DNA of 64,000 nucleotides from Castanea sativa (GCF_040712315.1 NC_134015.1:19407614-19471613), one strand, 5' to 3'. Positions 31,582 through 42,765 are shown, counted from the first letter of the stretch. Program-made: numbers and translations. Notes: generated by a model not told the origin, from the sequence alone.

Positions 31582-33040
31582 CTAGTTGCTAATTTGTGCT
31601 ATGCACGGGAACCTACCTATTTGTAAGGTAGATTAAAATAATTTAATAAAATCTTAAATTGATTAAGAAATTACACTATTGTATGATTTGCTCTTATATG
31701 ACTTCAATTTGTGTTACAATTTGATGAAGAAGCCATTGCTTGATAATAATAATAATAATAATATCAACATTTGAGTTTAAGTTGGACTTGTTAAAGAGAT
31801 AGAGTTTCACTCCTTGTTAAGTTTGCATTAAACAAAAATAATTTTATTTAAAAAAAATGATGAATTTGTGTTTAAGTTGGACTTGTTAGATCATTACCAT
31901 CAGGTATGTTATAAAAAATGTCATTTTGACACACCAAAAGCCTACTTTATTATTTTATCACATAATTTTACAATATCTCATTCATCAGATGTTTTATTCT
32001 TCAATTCTATATATTAAAATAATATTTACAACACATTAGAATAATATATTAAATTCCTCCCCCATCGTCGTCATTGTCGTCGTCGTCGTCATCAACAACA
32101 ACAACCAGAAAAATTGTTGTGGCCACAATCACCAAAAAAAAAAAAAAAAAAAAATCCTCCCCCATCATCATCATCAACAACAACCAAAAAAATTGTTGCG
32201 GCCACAATTACCAGAAAAAAAAAATCCTCCCCCATTATCATCATCATCATCATCAACAACAACAACAACTAGAAAAATTGTTGCAACCACAATCACCAGA
32301 AAAAAAAAAAAAAAACACAACCACTAAAATCAACCCACAATCGCCGCCGAATCCACCATCAAATCACAACCACCAAAACAAAACCAAAAACAAAAACAAA
32401 TCAAAACAGAGATTGGCACCACCACCGATTCGCCCACCATCAATTCGCCCATCACCAACCGACCTGCCCATTACCACTGATCTGCCCATCACCATCTTAA
32501 CCCACCCATTGCTGAACCGGGTATCAAATCACTGCAAAAAAAAAAAATAATAATAAAACACACACACACACACACACACACAAAGACAGAAACAGAGATC
32601 GGCCTGACTTGATGCTCTGGCCTGGGTTTCGTCAGAAAGGGAGGTAGTGACATGGAGTAAAAGGAGAGAGAGCAAAGAAATGGTGGAAGTGAGAGAGAGA
32701 GCAGACATTGATCAGTGAAGAGGAGGAGATATTTTAATTGGGATGAGAGAGAAAGATGAATAAAATAATAATAAACAGATGTGCTAAAATGTTCTGTACC
32801 GTGCCAAAGTTATCACGGTAGCATGTGTCAAAATTTTGACACATTTGAAACACCTCATGAGGCTTGAACAGTAGTGTTTGGTGTGTCAAATGCCAAATAT
32901 TTGGCATTTGACACACCTGATGGTTGTGCTCTTAGGGAGATAGAGTTTCACTCCATGTTAAGTTTGGACTAAACAAAAATAATTTTATTTAAATATTGTG
33001 CTGACGTGAAAAATTATGAGAGTTTTAGATGCTTCGGTTT
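31582..33040 (-). mobile_element. short non-autonomous Helitron, minus strand, interrupted
   Basis: The minus strand ends CCCGTGCATAGCACAAATTA GCAACTAG followed by host T, i.e. the CTRR end with a decayed hairpin just before it. Its start (minus) is a TA tract then AAACCGAAGCATC ... CACGTCAGCACAATATTT, shared with the copy at 50448. Two internal repeats of a GAGTGAAACTCTATCTC / AAGTCCAACTTAAAC unit occur. The body is only about 410 bp without the PIF-like element inserted at 31889-32931. No helicase gene. Confidence 0.75.
31889..32931. mobile_element. PIF/Harbinger-like element in the Helitron (1,043 bp)
   Basis: TTA target duplication (31886-31888, 32932-32934). Ends GATCATTACCATCAGG and, from the right, GAGCACAACCATCAGG. 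The subterminal word TGACACACC recurs in inverted arrangement, and TTGGCATTTGACACACC near the right end is part of a local palindrome. The inside holds imperfect CAT/CAA triplet repeats with A-runs (32060-32330), a (CA)n tract (32562-32582) and no transposase. The 158-codon frame at 32074-32550 is a reading of these repeats. Confidence 0.85.
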
Positions 33041-33062
33041 ATATATATATATATATATATAT
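33038..33062. repeat. (TA)n tract at the left edge of the viral locus
   Basis: About 12 TA units between the Helitron start and the first viral codons. Confidence 0.95.
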
Positions 33063-34462
33063 TAAGTTGAATATTGATTGTAGAAACCATAATATAACAA
33101 TGGCTCATAAATAGGATCCTTCTTTGGTGTGAGGAACTTATTTGGATTATCATGACTTTTCCTGTGCATATGGCGGACAGCATGTGTATAAGGTTTATTC
33201 ACAAAAACATAAATTCTATCTGTGCATCCCTTGAAGTGATAATCTTTCCACAATTCTTGGGTGACGTCTAGAATTTGATTGTTGAAGTAAGTTCTCCAAC
33301 ATTCAGCAAGCGCAAAAGGTTTTTTATAGGAAATGTAAGTATTTCCTTCATACCATTGTCCTTGGTGAGTATAACCATTAATGAGAACAAGATGTTGTGA
33401 TGATTGAATATTCATCCAATTATTTCTTTCCCATTTTGGCAGAGTGCTCCAGCATCTAATAGATACAAAAGGACTTTCAGTTCCTGCAATAGCCTTTTGT
33501 ATAATATCAAGGAATTGGCTAATTTGATCATGACTAGTTAATTTTATCAGTCTGATGAAGCCAAATTTAAACATCTAGGAAAGCCAGAATGGATTATCAT
33601 CTGAACCATCTTCGTAGTTAATCAAAAGGCCAGGAAAAGTATGATTCATCTCATGAACTCTGAGACTACTCCCAAAGTATTTTCTCCATTCTATCTTGTA
33701 TTGAGCATTATTAAGATCATTTGAGTGAACAAGATCAGGGGTGATTGTAACAAGAGTTTTCAAACATCTGAACCAAAGGTCTGGATCTTTGGTCATAGCC
33801 TTGCTTTCAAAAATACAAGATTGTACTTCTAGAGGCAAGTTGGCAACACCACTTCTTAGCAGAGATTGGGTCTTAAGACTCAATCTAGCATAATCAGTGC
33901 CCATTATAGTCTTTTTATCCATTGAATGGATTTCCTCTTTGCCAAAGAGTTGACTAATGAGGGTTGCAGTATTTGGTTTATTAGGATGGCTCTTATGGGC
34001 CTTAGAGTTAAGAAGGTAGTCAACAAGGTAGTCGGCATAAGCCTCATTTTGGGCAGTAAGGTCAGCAGGATGACTTGTGCAAGCTTCATTTTGAGTTAGG
34101 CTAACAAGGTGAATTTCAAGTGCTCTCATAGCTTTTTTGAAAAGTTTATGGTGGTTTAATAAGAAGGCAGCTTGAAGGTTGTCAAGAATGAATTTAATGG
34201 AATCTGGCAGTTCACTAAAGATTCCATTATGGAATTGGAGTTCTTTGGACAAAACTTCTTGTAAAGAAATTATTATATCACCACTGGAATATGTCTCCTC
34301 TGTCATGACAAATTCCTGAAGGGATGTTGCACCACTAGGTTTTATCCTAGACGATGCACCTTCATGCATTACAAAAGGTGGTTCCGCATGGAGCCTTTTG
34401 TTTTGAGAATAGCCCTCTATCGGTGCTTTCCCTTTGTTCTTCTTCTCTGCTGAAGAAGGCAT
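33062..34462 (-). pseudogene. piece C downstream ORF, unknown function, split by one stop
   Basis: ATG at 34462 (MPSSAEKKNKGKAPIEG) opens 295 codons to TAG at 33575-33577. The same frame continues with ATG directly after and runs 170 codons to 33062. Without the stop it would be about 466 codons. The head is basic and low in hydrophobics, the middle is helical-looking, and the C-terminal half has many aromatic residues (WYEGNTYISYKKPFALAECW). It is unlike ORF2 of piece A (39993-41572), and it stands where RT should follow. I do not recognise the domain. It may be the specific ORF of a second genome component, or an unrelated viral ORF2. Confidence 0.6.
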
Positions 34463-34873
34463 TATATTCCACTTACTAGTGGTATTAATATGTCCTCTTT
34501 CCTGCTAGGCAAGAGAAAAGATATTTGAGAAAATGGAATTCTTTTGAAAATTATTTTTTAAAAATGCTAGTATGGTAATAGTATGACTTAGTTGTGCAAG
34601 ACTACAGCTTCTAAGATGAGAGTGACTAATTTTGAGAGTTTTGACTGGATGGATGACAAGGTGGAGTATGGATTGGGGTTGAATATTAGACCGAGAAAGA
34701 ATGTCATCTTTTGGGTTAATATAGGACAGGTCAACAATATGTTTCTTCCTATGCCAAAAAGCATTAGAAATATCATAACAAACATCATTCATCAATATTT
34801 TCTGAAAATTATCGATTTTGGATTGCAATAATTTAGCAGAAAGTTGTTCAACAATTTTCTTGTATCTAACTTC
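34463..34873 (-). pseudogene. piece C: start of the RT region, truncated
   Basis: About 40 codons (IDNFQKILMNDVC ... HIVDLSYINP, from about 34828) match the stretch preceding RT in piece A (about 42900-42790). Similarity then ends and the sequence leads through an AT-rich part into the ORF at 34462. No RT or RNase H motif occurs in piece C. Confidence 0.65.
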
Positions 34874-35393
34874 TTATTCAAGGAAGTTGAGATGGTTAAC
34901 TTTAGCATGAATTAGATTAAAAGCATCATTATGTTCAAATTTTGAACAGAATTTGAATTTTACTTTTTGTCCAAAAGGATTAGTAGTAATTCCATCATCT
35001 TCAACAAAGAAAGGATACAAAGTAGTAATAAAAGGCAAACCAAGTATCACTTTATCATTCATATTTTTAACAAGCACATAAAGGAATTTTAAAGCAAACA
35101 TTATCATGGCAAATATGAGCATTGCTCAATTCATATTTTATTTTCATTTGGGTACCATTAGCAGAAACCAATCTTTCAGTTGATTTTTCAAAATATTTGG
35201 CAGGGATCAATTCTTCCTGAATACAGTTAACATCAGAACCAAAATCAATCATAGCAACAGTGTTGAAAGCATAATCATGTGAAACAACAATTTTGACTTT
35301 AGTAAACCATTTCGGAGGCATAATCTGTTTAACAAGAGAAAGTTGATTATCAATTAAGTTAATCAACAGTGTTAATTTCATATTGGAGATCAT
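34874..35393 (-). pseudogene. piece C: viral aspartic protease domain, damaged
   Basis: Matches the piece A protease (42906-43541). The active-site triad that reads DSG in piece A reads DFG here, so the nucleophile region is altered (one C-to-T change). There is a frameshift near 35080, and the coiled region before the protease is shortened by roughly 250 bases compared with piece A. Confidence 0.8.
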
Positions 35394-36863
35394 TAACAGT
35401 TAATTCTTTGGTTTTCTTTTTATTAAATCTTTCCAAAGTTTCTTCAAAACTTATATTAGATTTAAGTTTTTTAACATTTTTATCTCTTGTTAAGTTTTGT
35501 TTAAACTTATCAAGAAATTCCTTTTGTAAAACAGGCTTTTCAATTTTACTTACTATGGTAAATAATAAATTATCTTGTTCTTCTTCTTTAGTTAATACAT
35601 TAACAGATTTGATAACATTACAACAAGAATTTGTGCAACCAAGTTTAACATTAGGAGAATTAGAAGTATCACTACAAGAATTATAAGCAGAATCAAATGA
35701 GGAGAAATCCTCTTCAAAAGAATTAGTCAAAGTAGTAGATTCAAGAATCTGAAACAGTTCATTTTGATCATTTTCATTAATGTTTAACATGTTCAATTTA
35801 TTTTTCAATTTACCAAGCTTTTGTTTACAGTCTTTACTGAAATGGCCAAATTTGCCACAGTTAAAGCATTTGTATTTACCTGATCTTTGTTTTTTATACT
35901 TTCTAAAAGCATATTTCTTTTTAGCATAAAAATCATTGGGTTTAACAAAGTTGGCTCTGTATCTTTTATGCTTTTTATGGGAATAACTTTTGTAAACTTT
36001 ATCATGTTTACTTTTTCCTTTTTGCTTGGAAGGGGCAATAGGAGGTAAACCATATTGTTCACAGAAATTACCCATTTCATATTTAGTTTTCTTTTTGTTT
36101 TTTAATTTTTGTTTTAATGGTTTTTCATCATTACACATGTTGATTCCAAGTTTTTTAATAGTGCTAAAAATGTCACCATAAGTTAAATTATCATAGTCAA
36201 TAGAATCATTTTTACCAATTAATTCATTTTTTACCTTATGAGCAAAGATAGGAGGCAGACCATCAATAAACCTCTCTTTCCAATAAGGCTTCGTGGAATC
36301 TTTCTGGAGCATAACTCTGGAAATGAACACATCTTGGTACCATCTGACATAATGGGACATCTCAAATTATTCAAATAATCAGAAATTCAGGATGAAATAT
36401 TAGATGGAGTACCAACAAAATGTTTAAGAATAGTATAAACCAAAGTATTAACACCTACAGGAATACCTCGATTAATATTTTCATAAAAAATGGGCATACC
36501 ATCATTATCTCTTTTAACAACATGTTTAATAGATTCTCTGGATTCATCTGTGAGATGTGAATCCCACCATCCTCAAAGAGAACCAGTAAAACCAATAGCG
36601 AGCAAATCAACAATATCAGGGTAATCAAGATCATTATGGTAATTTATGTATGCAATACCAACCATAGACATGTGAGCCATTTTGTTAATAATTTCTTGTT
36701 TAGACAAACCATCAATATTCCATTCATACAATTTTTCAGCAGAAACTAAAAATTGAGTTTGAAAAGTTCTTTCTTCAAACTGCATATCAGAAGGAGTAGG
36801 TTTTGAATACCAGTTTTTTGTAAAAGACATGGGATTTGGTTTTCCAACAAATCTTTTAACTTT
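35359..36863 (-). pseudogene. piece C: capsid region with CCHC zinc knuckle
   Basis: Minus strand from the junction at 36863. An N-terminal capsid part (36863-36573) is interrupted by stops around 36570 and 36380, then 333 open codons (36360-35359) hold the capsid C-terminal part, a lysine/histidine-rich basic region, the zinc knuckle CFNCGKFGHFSKDC (CX2CX4HX4C, about 35860) and an acidic, serine-rich tail. The knuckle packages viral RNA in this family. The apparent start MALIPK is an artefact: it reads the neighbouring primer site backwards. Confidence 0.85.
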
Positions 36864-36876
36864 TGGTATCAGAGCC
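36864..36876 (+). other. viral primer-binding site, piece B
   Basis: TGGTATCAGAGCC, the caulimovirid methionine-tRNA site that marks base 1 of the circular genome. It lies exactly at the inversion joint with piece C. Confidence 0.9.
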
Positions 36877-37141
36877 ATTCTTTCCTTAGCTGATAGTGTT
36901 TTTGTGTCTTCTATATTCCGTTTGTGTCTGCCTGACCTTGTGATACTTCGTTGTTGTGTTCCTTCTTACCGTTGTTGGCGCCACCGTAGTCGTAGATTGT
37001 AGTCACAGATCCGAACAATAAGGCCAGTGAAGCCCGGAAAGCGTGAAGGCATGAGAGGAATAGGGTTGGTTGCAGTATGTGTTACGAAATGCAATGATTG
37101 TGAGAAAAACATGATAATTGAGTGTTATAACTAAGATAGTT
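36877..37141 (+). other. viral leader, piece B
   Basis: About 265 bases between the primer site and the first movement-protein ATG (37142). Unusually GC-rich for this locus; no long frame. Confidence 0.6.
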
Positions 37142-38133
37142 ATGGATAGGATGTGGAGATCCAACTCCTCTGTTAGCTCTAGGACTGGTTGTCCTCCTGA
37201 TATTGTGAATGAAGAAGACCTCACTGTAGGAGAAAGTGAGTACCTTGATTTTAAAAAATGGAATATTCCAAAAGTTTCTACTAAATCTGTTTACGAACTT
37301 AGCTAGAAAGAAAATGTTTTCTTTGAATACAGAGTTAGAACTGTTGAACAAACTTTTTCTATTTCTAAATCTCATGAAAAATGCTATTTATTTTCCAGAA
37401 AAAATATTAATGATTTCATGACTAAGAAACTCAAATATTTAGATATTGGACTTGTTCAAGTTGTTGTTAAACCATTAACTAGGAAAGGTATTAATGCTTC
37501 TGTTCTCATGTGTTTACGTGATGCTAGATTTAAAAGGTTTAATAATAGCATTCTTGGTATGATTACTGCTTCTTTGTATGATGGTCCTGTTTTCTTTGAT
37601 TGTTATCCTGATCTTACTCTTGCTTTGGATGATCCTAATATTGTTAAAGCTTTGACTTTGAATATTTTGACATCTGGTTATGATATGGATGAAGGCAGTA
37701 GCCTTTTGCTCTTATTTACCGCATTTATTACTGATTTCTTGATTCTCAGTTAACTCCTCGGGCTAGAGGAAGAGATCCTGCAGGTAAGACTATGTTAATT
37801 CAGTGTTCCATCCCTGATGCTAAGATCCAAGTCCCCAAAATGATTCAATGGCAAGATATTACTCTTCCCAAAGAATGGACTTTAGAGCGTGAAACACCAC
37901 CTGTTAAACCCATTTTTTATGAACTTGATCTTACTAATATTCAACAATATAATGATGGTACTGTAAAAATATTTTTTGGTGAACATAAACCTTTAAGGAT
38001 AAACGAAGGAAGACATTCCTTTGGTGGATCTGAAAGTTTTGTTAAACGGGATCATGATATTAATGAATTTTTGAAAAGGAATTTCGAAAAACCTGATTTA
38101 AGGCTAAAAGGAGTTGCGAGCAACAATTCCTAA
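37142..38133 (+). pseudogene. movement protein, first copy (piece B), broken
   Basis: 30K-superfamily movement protein of the caulimovirid type, which in live viruses modifies plasmodesmata for cell-to-cell spread. Core motif region LYDGPVFFDCYPDL is near 37575-37615. Broken by a stop near 37303 (Trp position) and a frameshift near 37700-37760; the last part is open from 37792 to the stop at 38131-38133. A second, less damaged copy follows 1,571 bases later. Confidence 0.85.
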
Positions 38134-38265
38134 GTTAGCAATGCTTATTATTCAACTAAAGCTAAATTTCCCTCTAATGCTAATGAAGAAGAAGATGATG
38201 CAAAATTTGATGCTCCTTCTGGATTTGATTTTCCTCCTATTGAAACTCCTCCTTACCAAAATCAA
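38134..38265 (+). other. acidic stretch continuing the viral frame
   Basis: The stop at 38131-38133 separates the first movement-protein copy from an acidic in-frame stretch (NANEEEDDAKFDAPSG) that leads into the ORF at 38266. Confidence 0.6.
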
Positions 38266-39684
38266 TTGAGAGTTTTAACTCGTGTTAATAATGATTTTGA
38301 AATTGATATGGTTGCTTTGTATAATGAATTTATTTATGCAAAAAACAGAAGTAAAAGAAAGTATTACCAAAGTACTTTTGCTCAGTCTGAAAAAGACAGA
38401 GTTAAGAGGAAATGGAAAGAAAAAATGAATTTGTTGGGAAAACATATTTTGTTTTTTGATTATCTTGAAAATTATTATGTTTCAAAAAATGATGTTCATA
38501 CTAATTATTTGAATGTAATAAGAAAATCAAATTTTGTTAAGAAAGACAAAACCGTTGTTCAGTCTAGTCATCCTCCCCTTGAAACTGTTTTGATAACTCA
38601 CCAAAAGGCTGAGATAAAAGCCTCCCCTTTTAAAATTGCTGATGATAAAACTCCTATTGTTAGCATTATTGAACAAAACAATTTTACTAATGAATCTTTG
38701 CATATTATTGGTCAACTGCTTAACTGTATTGAAGAAAAAATTGTTGAAAAACCTATTGTCTCAAAACCTGAGAAACCTTTGATTGATCTACCCAGTCAAA
38801 GAGAAAGTGAGTACCCTGATTTTAGAAAATGGACTATTCCTAAAGTCTCTTCCAAGTCTGTTTACCAGCTTAGTTGGGCTGAAAATCATTCTTTCTCTGA
38901 ATACAGAGTTAGAACTGTTGAACAAACTTTTTCTATTTCTAAATCTCATGAAAAATGCTGTTTATTTTCCAGAAAAAATATTAATGATTTCATAACTAAG
39001 AAACTCAAATATTTACATATTGGTCTTATTCAAGTTGCTGTTAAACCATTGACAAGAAAAAGTATTGATGCTTCTATTCTCATGTGCTTAAGAGATGCTA
39101 GATTTAAAAGATTTAATGATAGCATTCTTGGTATGATTACTGCTTCTTTGTATGATGGACCTGTTTACTTTGATTGTTATCCTCATCTTGCTCTTGATTT
39201 GGATGATCCTAATATTGTTAAAGCTTTGACATTGAGTATATTGAAATTTGGTTATGATATGGATGATGGCAATAAGCCTTTTGCTCTTATTTATCGCATT
39301 TATTATCGATTGCTTGGTTCTCAATTGGATCCTAGTTCTAAGGATAGAGATCCTGCTGGAAAAACTATGTTAATTCAATGTTCAACCCCTAATGCTAAGA
39401 TCCAAGTCCCTAAAATGATTCAATGGCAAGATATTACTCTTCCCAAAGAATGGACTTTGGAACGTGAAACTCCACCTGTTAAACCTGTTTTTGAAGAACT
39501 TGATCTTACTCATATTGCACAATACACTGATGGCACTGTTAAAATACGTTTTGGTGAAAACAAACCTTTAAGGATCAATGAAGGAAGACATTCCTTTGCT
39601 GGATCTGAAATTTTTGTTAAACCAGATCATGATATTAATGAATTTTTGAAAAAGAATTTTGAAATACCTGATTTAAGGCTCTAA
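38266..39684 (+). CDS. chimaeric viral ORF: linker plus second movement protein copy
   Basis: 472 uninterrupted codons. Residues about 1-180 are the region that in piece A (45375-45755) stands between movement protein and capsid. At ESEY (about 38805) it jumps back into a movement protein start, which then runs to residue about 470 with LYDGPVYFDCYPHL intact. Translation ends by a stop created at the joint with piece A (39682-39684). An intact frame in an old insertion suggests this part is younger or has been spared by chance; there is no evidence of expression. Normal viral order would have capsid after the linker, so this is a rearrangement, not a viral gene. Confidence 0.8.
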   Translation: MRVLTRVNNDFEIDMVALYNEFIYAKNRSKRKYYQSTFAQSEKDRVKRKWKEKMNLLGKHILFFDYLENYYVSKNDVHTNYLNVIRKSNFVKKDKTVVQSSHPPLETVLITHQKAEIKASPFKIADDKTPIVSIIEQNNFTNESLHIIGQLLNCIEEKIVEKPIVSKPEKPLIDLPSQRESEYPDFRKWTIPKVSSKSVYQLSWAENHSFSEYRVRTVEQTFSISKSHEKCCLFSRKNINDFITKKLKYLHIGLIQVAVKPLTRKSIDASILMCLRDARFKRFNDSILGMITASLYDGPVYFDCYPHLALDLDDPNIVKALTLSILKFGYDMDDGNKPFALIYRIYYRLLGSQLDPSSKDRDPAGKTMLIQCSTPNAKIQVPKMIQWQDITLPKEWTLERETPPVKPVFEELDLTHIAQYTDGTVKIRFGENKPLRINEGRHSFAGSEIFVKPDHDINEFLKKNFEIPDLRL

Positions 39685-39689
39685 TACCA
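39677..39689 (-). other. viral primer-binding site, piece A
   Basis: Minus strand TGGTATTAGAGCC, one base off the site in piece B. It marks the genome end of piece A at its inversion joint with piece B. Confidence 0.85.
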
Positions 39690-40040
39690 TAAAGGGGGGA
39701 GGACAACAACGCAAAAGGAGGAAGCACAACAGATATATAATAATTCAAAGTAAATTATAATTGAAAGTAAGGCGGTAGAACCAGCCAAGCAGTTATATCA
39801 AAATAGATTAAAAGATATTAAAATAGAAGTGTTTATTGAAAGTAATTCAAAACACTTACAGTAGTAGTAGCAGTTACAAGATTACAGTGATCAGTGATCA
39901 ATAGGATAAACAGTACAAGGCTTAAAGACTAGTCCTGGTTCTAGTTACAAGCTTTGTGGAAATAGTGAGATATTCTGATCTAAGGGAAGTCCTAAAGAGA
40001 GTTCTAAAGGAGAAAAAGTAAATAGTGACATTTTTACTAT
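39690..40040 (-). promoter_or_regulatory. viral intergenic region, piece A
   Basis: Non-coding stretch between ORF2 and the primer site, where caulimovirids carry the promoter and polyadenylation signal. A minus-strand AATAAA lies at 39832-39837. I cannot name the TATA box with confidence. Confidence 0.5.
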
Positions 40041-41572
40041 TCATATCAGGACCCGTGAGGGGTGACAGGAGCAACGGAAGCGCCAAATCCAGAAGGAATC
40101 AGGTTGGCTTTGGAGCTGAAAGTAGATTGGCATGTTGTGCCAAAAGTAGTCAACAACGGAATCATTATCCGTAAAAGCAACAGTAAACATTTTTAACCTT
40201 GGGTAAACATTGTAGCAGATTTGGTCGTTGTGCAGGCCAGACAAGCATTGGATCAATTACCATTATGCTCCTAAATCAGGAGTATTTTCTTCATCATATT
40301 CTTCATCATGTCCAAACCAATCTTTTGGGTAAGGTTGGGGATATGGGTAATAAGGACTTTCTGCGACAGAACCTTCTTCATCAGAGTTTCTGTTAGCAGC
40401 CTCTTTTTCTTCTTTGATCTTCTTTTCAAGAAGAGCATACAAAGCGTCCTTACTCAATCATCATAGGAAGAAGTTTCCTTATGGATTTTGGAGGATGAAG
40501 TAGACAGTGTAGAATTAACTTGAGCTAGAGGCTTAGGAGACAATCTTCTGTAAACATTATCCATGATTTGTGGAACATAACCAAACTTATCCCACCATTT
40601 AACATACTAATGTCTAGTAAGAATATCACCTTCCTTCTCATATTGCCATTTTAAAATCCAAGGGATTCTGAAATGTTTAACAAAATGGAGAAGAGCAGGA
40701 AACTTGGCATTATGAGCATTTGTCTTAAGATTTTTGTCAAAAGACTTGAAGCAGTCCAAAAGTGGCTTGGGGAAAAAATCAGTATCAGGACCAAATTGAT
40801 TCCACCAACGATTGAACCAAAGAGGCAAATCAGTTGTTTCATCAAATTCTTTATCAAAGTTAATAAACCATGAATGAGTCATTGTGTCATTCTGATGAAG
40901 CATGAATCTGAACCAGGCAGTAATATAATCATAATATGAGTCCAGAACAGGGTGCTTTGGAAGTCTCCTTGTTGAGGCAGGGGAGTGTCCCTATTTGACT
41001 TCAGAAATAACATTTTTCAAATAAACACTGTGGTAAATAATTTTGGACTTATCATTTTGATCAAAAATAGTTTTAATAACAATGGATCCTTCCTGGCACA
41101 AAATATCAGAATAATATTCTAGCTTTTTATCTCCATGTTCTGGAATCCAGTGAAACAATGGAGGGAAGTAGTTTTTCGCAATCTGAAGTGGATTTCGGAT
41201 TGCAGACCAGTTTGGTTCAATAAAAAATAGGTTTTGGAAATATTGATTTTTCATATATTGGGAAGCATTGGGTTTTCTTGGGTAAACAGTTTTAACCGGG
41301 TGGTTAATAGGGGTTAAGGCATAAGGATCATAGGCAAAGGCCAAGACAGAGGAGTAATTAGGTTTGGGAATTGTTCCTAGAGGGGTGAAATGGTTAACAA
41401 TTTCAGTAGGAGAAACTGGCTCTTGTTTCACAATATTTTTGGGTGGTTCAATAGGGTTTTTGTCTTTGGATCTTCTACTTGCCATTGTGGTAGTGCAAGA
41501 ATTCACGAGTAAGGAAATCAGGAAGAATATTTTGAGAACCTTTAATATATTCAATAGTAAAATCAAAAACAC
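39993..41572 (-). pseudogene. piece A ORF2, unknown function, several stops
   Basis: Open pieces 41572-40991 (start MASRRSKDKNP after a short overlapping lead), 40903-40607, 40457-40263 and 40256-40041 follow each other on the minus strand, separated by stops near 40990 and 40605 and by shifts near 40460 and 40260. Features: basic start, tryptophan-rich middle (LPLWFNRWWNQFG), acidic C-terminal part. It overlaps the RNase H end by about 100 bases in another frame. It resembles the unnamed ORF downstream of RT in endogenous caulimovirids. Function unknown. Confidence 0.7.
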
Positions 41573-42765
41573 TTAAAATGGCTTGCCATCTGGCAAAAAT
41601 ATGTTTTGAAGCAATATTTTCAACATCTTTTTCAATGACATATTTTGTGCTTTTGCAATCAATTATCAATAAAAACTTTTGGTTTAATAGATCACTTTGA
41701 AACTTTGAAATACATAGTACTATGGCTAAAATCTCTTTCTTTATAGTACTATAATTTAATTGTGTAACATTCCAGACCCCAGAGTAGAAGCGAACAATTT
41801 GTTCAGATGAGTCTGGTGAAACTTTCTGTTTCAGAATACCTCCATAACCAATGTCAGAGGCATTAGTTTCAACAATTTTGAAAGCATTAACGATAGGGAT
41901 ACCAAGACAAGGTAGAGCTTTAACATGAGATTTGATTTGTTTAACAAGGGAAGTATGAATGTTAGTCCAAGGAGGAGGATTACTTTGCAGTCGATCAAAA
42001 AGTGGTTTGCATTGTTTCCTTAAATCTTTGTAAAAGTTAGCAACATAGTTTAGGGATCCAAGAAATCTTTGAAGTTGAGTTTTATCAGTAATTTCATCAG
42101 AAAATTTTTCAGCAAATTGGATAGCTCTATCAATAGGACGAATCTGTCCTTCAGAAATATCATAGCCAAGAAATCTTACTTTGGTTTGAAACAGTTTGAT
42201 TTTCTTAGCAGAAACAACAAGACCATTTCTTTTGATAGTATCTAGAAACGACTACAAATGTTTCCAGTGTTCATCAATGGAATTGGAGAAGATTAAAACA
42301 TCATCAATGTAAACAATAGTAAAATGACTGAAAGAATTGAAAATATCATTCATAATATTTTGGAATTCACCTGGAGCATTTTTTAGACCAAAAGGCATAA
42401 CATTCCACTTATAGTGACCAAAAGATGCGGTGAAAGCAGTCTTATACCTATCCTTTTCACTAACCTGGACTTGCCAAAATCCAGATTTCATATCAAACTT
42501 GGAGAATACAACAGAATCACTCAATCTATGAACTAAATCATTCTTATTGGGGATAGGATACCTAATCTACTCTAAGACTTTGTTCAAAGGCTTGTAGTTA
42601 ATCACAAGGCAAGGGGTTCCTCTCTCAAGCTCAGCATTTTTTTGGACATAAAAAGCAGCACAAGACCAAGGGGATTTGCTATTCCTAATCAACCTCTTTT
42701 TGAGCAAATCATTGATTTCAGTTTTGCAAAAATCAACAGTTTCAGCATTCATCTAAATAGGACAA
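41475..42765 (-). pseudogene. piece A: caulimovirid reverse transcriptase and RNase H, broken
   Basis: RT motifs in order: SKFDMKSGFWQVQV, FGLKNAPGEFQ and the catalytic VYIDDVLIFSN (about 42310). The YIDD box is intact. RNase H ends FARWQAILSVFDF ... LPDFLTREF (about 41480-41600). Damage: stops near 42767, 42567 and 42252, and the first catalytic Asp expected in RNase H reads Asn (about 41866), the result of a single G-to-A change. The enzyme would copy viral RNA into DNA; this copy cannot. Confidence 0.9.

Noticed and set aside
32074..32550. 158-codon frame rich in Ser/Thr/Lys/Pro
   Set aside because: Reading of imperfect CAT/CAA triplet repeats and A-runs inside a PIF-like element; no domain.
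36573..36878. Apparent capsid start MALIPKVKRF
   Set aside because: The first residues read the primer site of the adjoining plus-strand piece backwards; the true capsid frame enters from upstream in intact copies.
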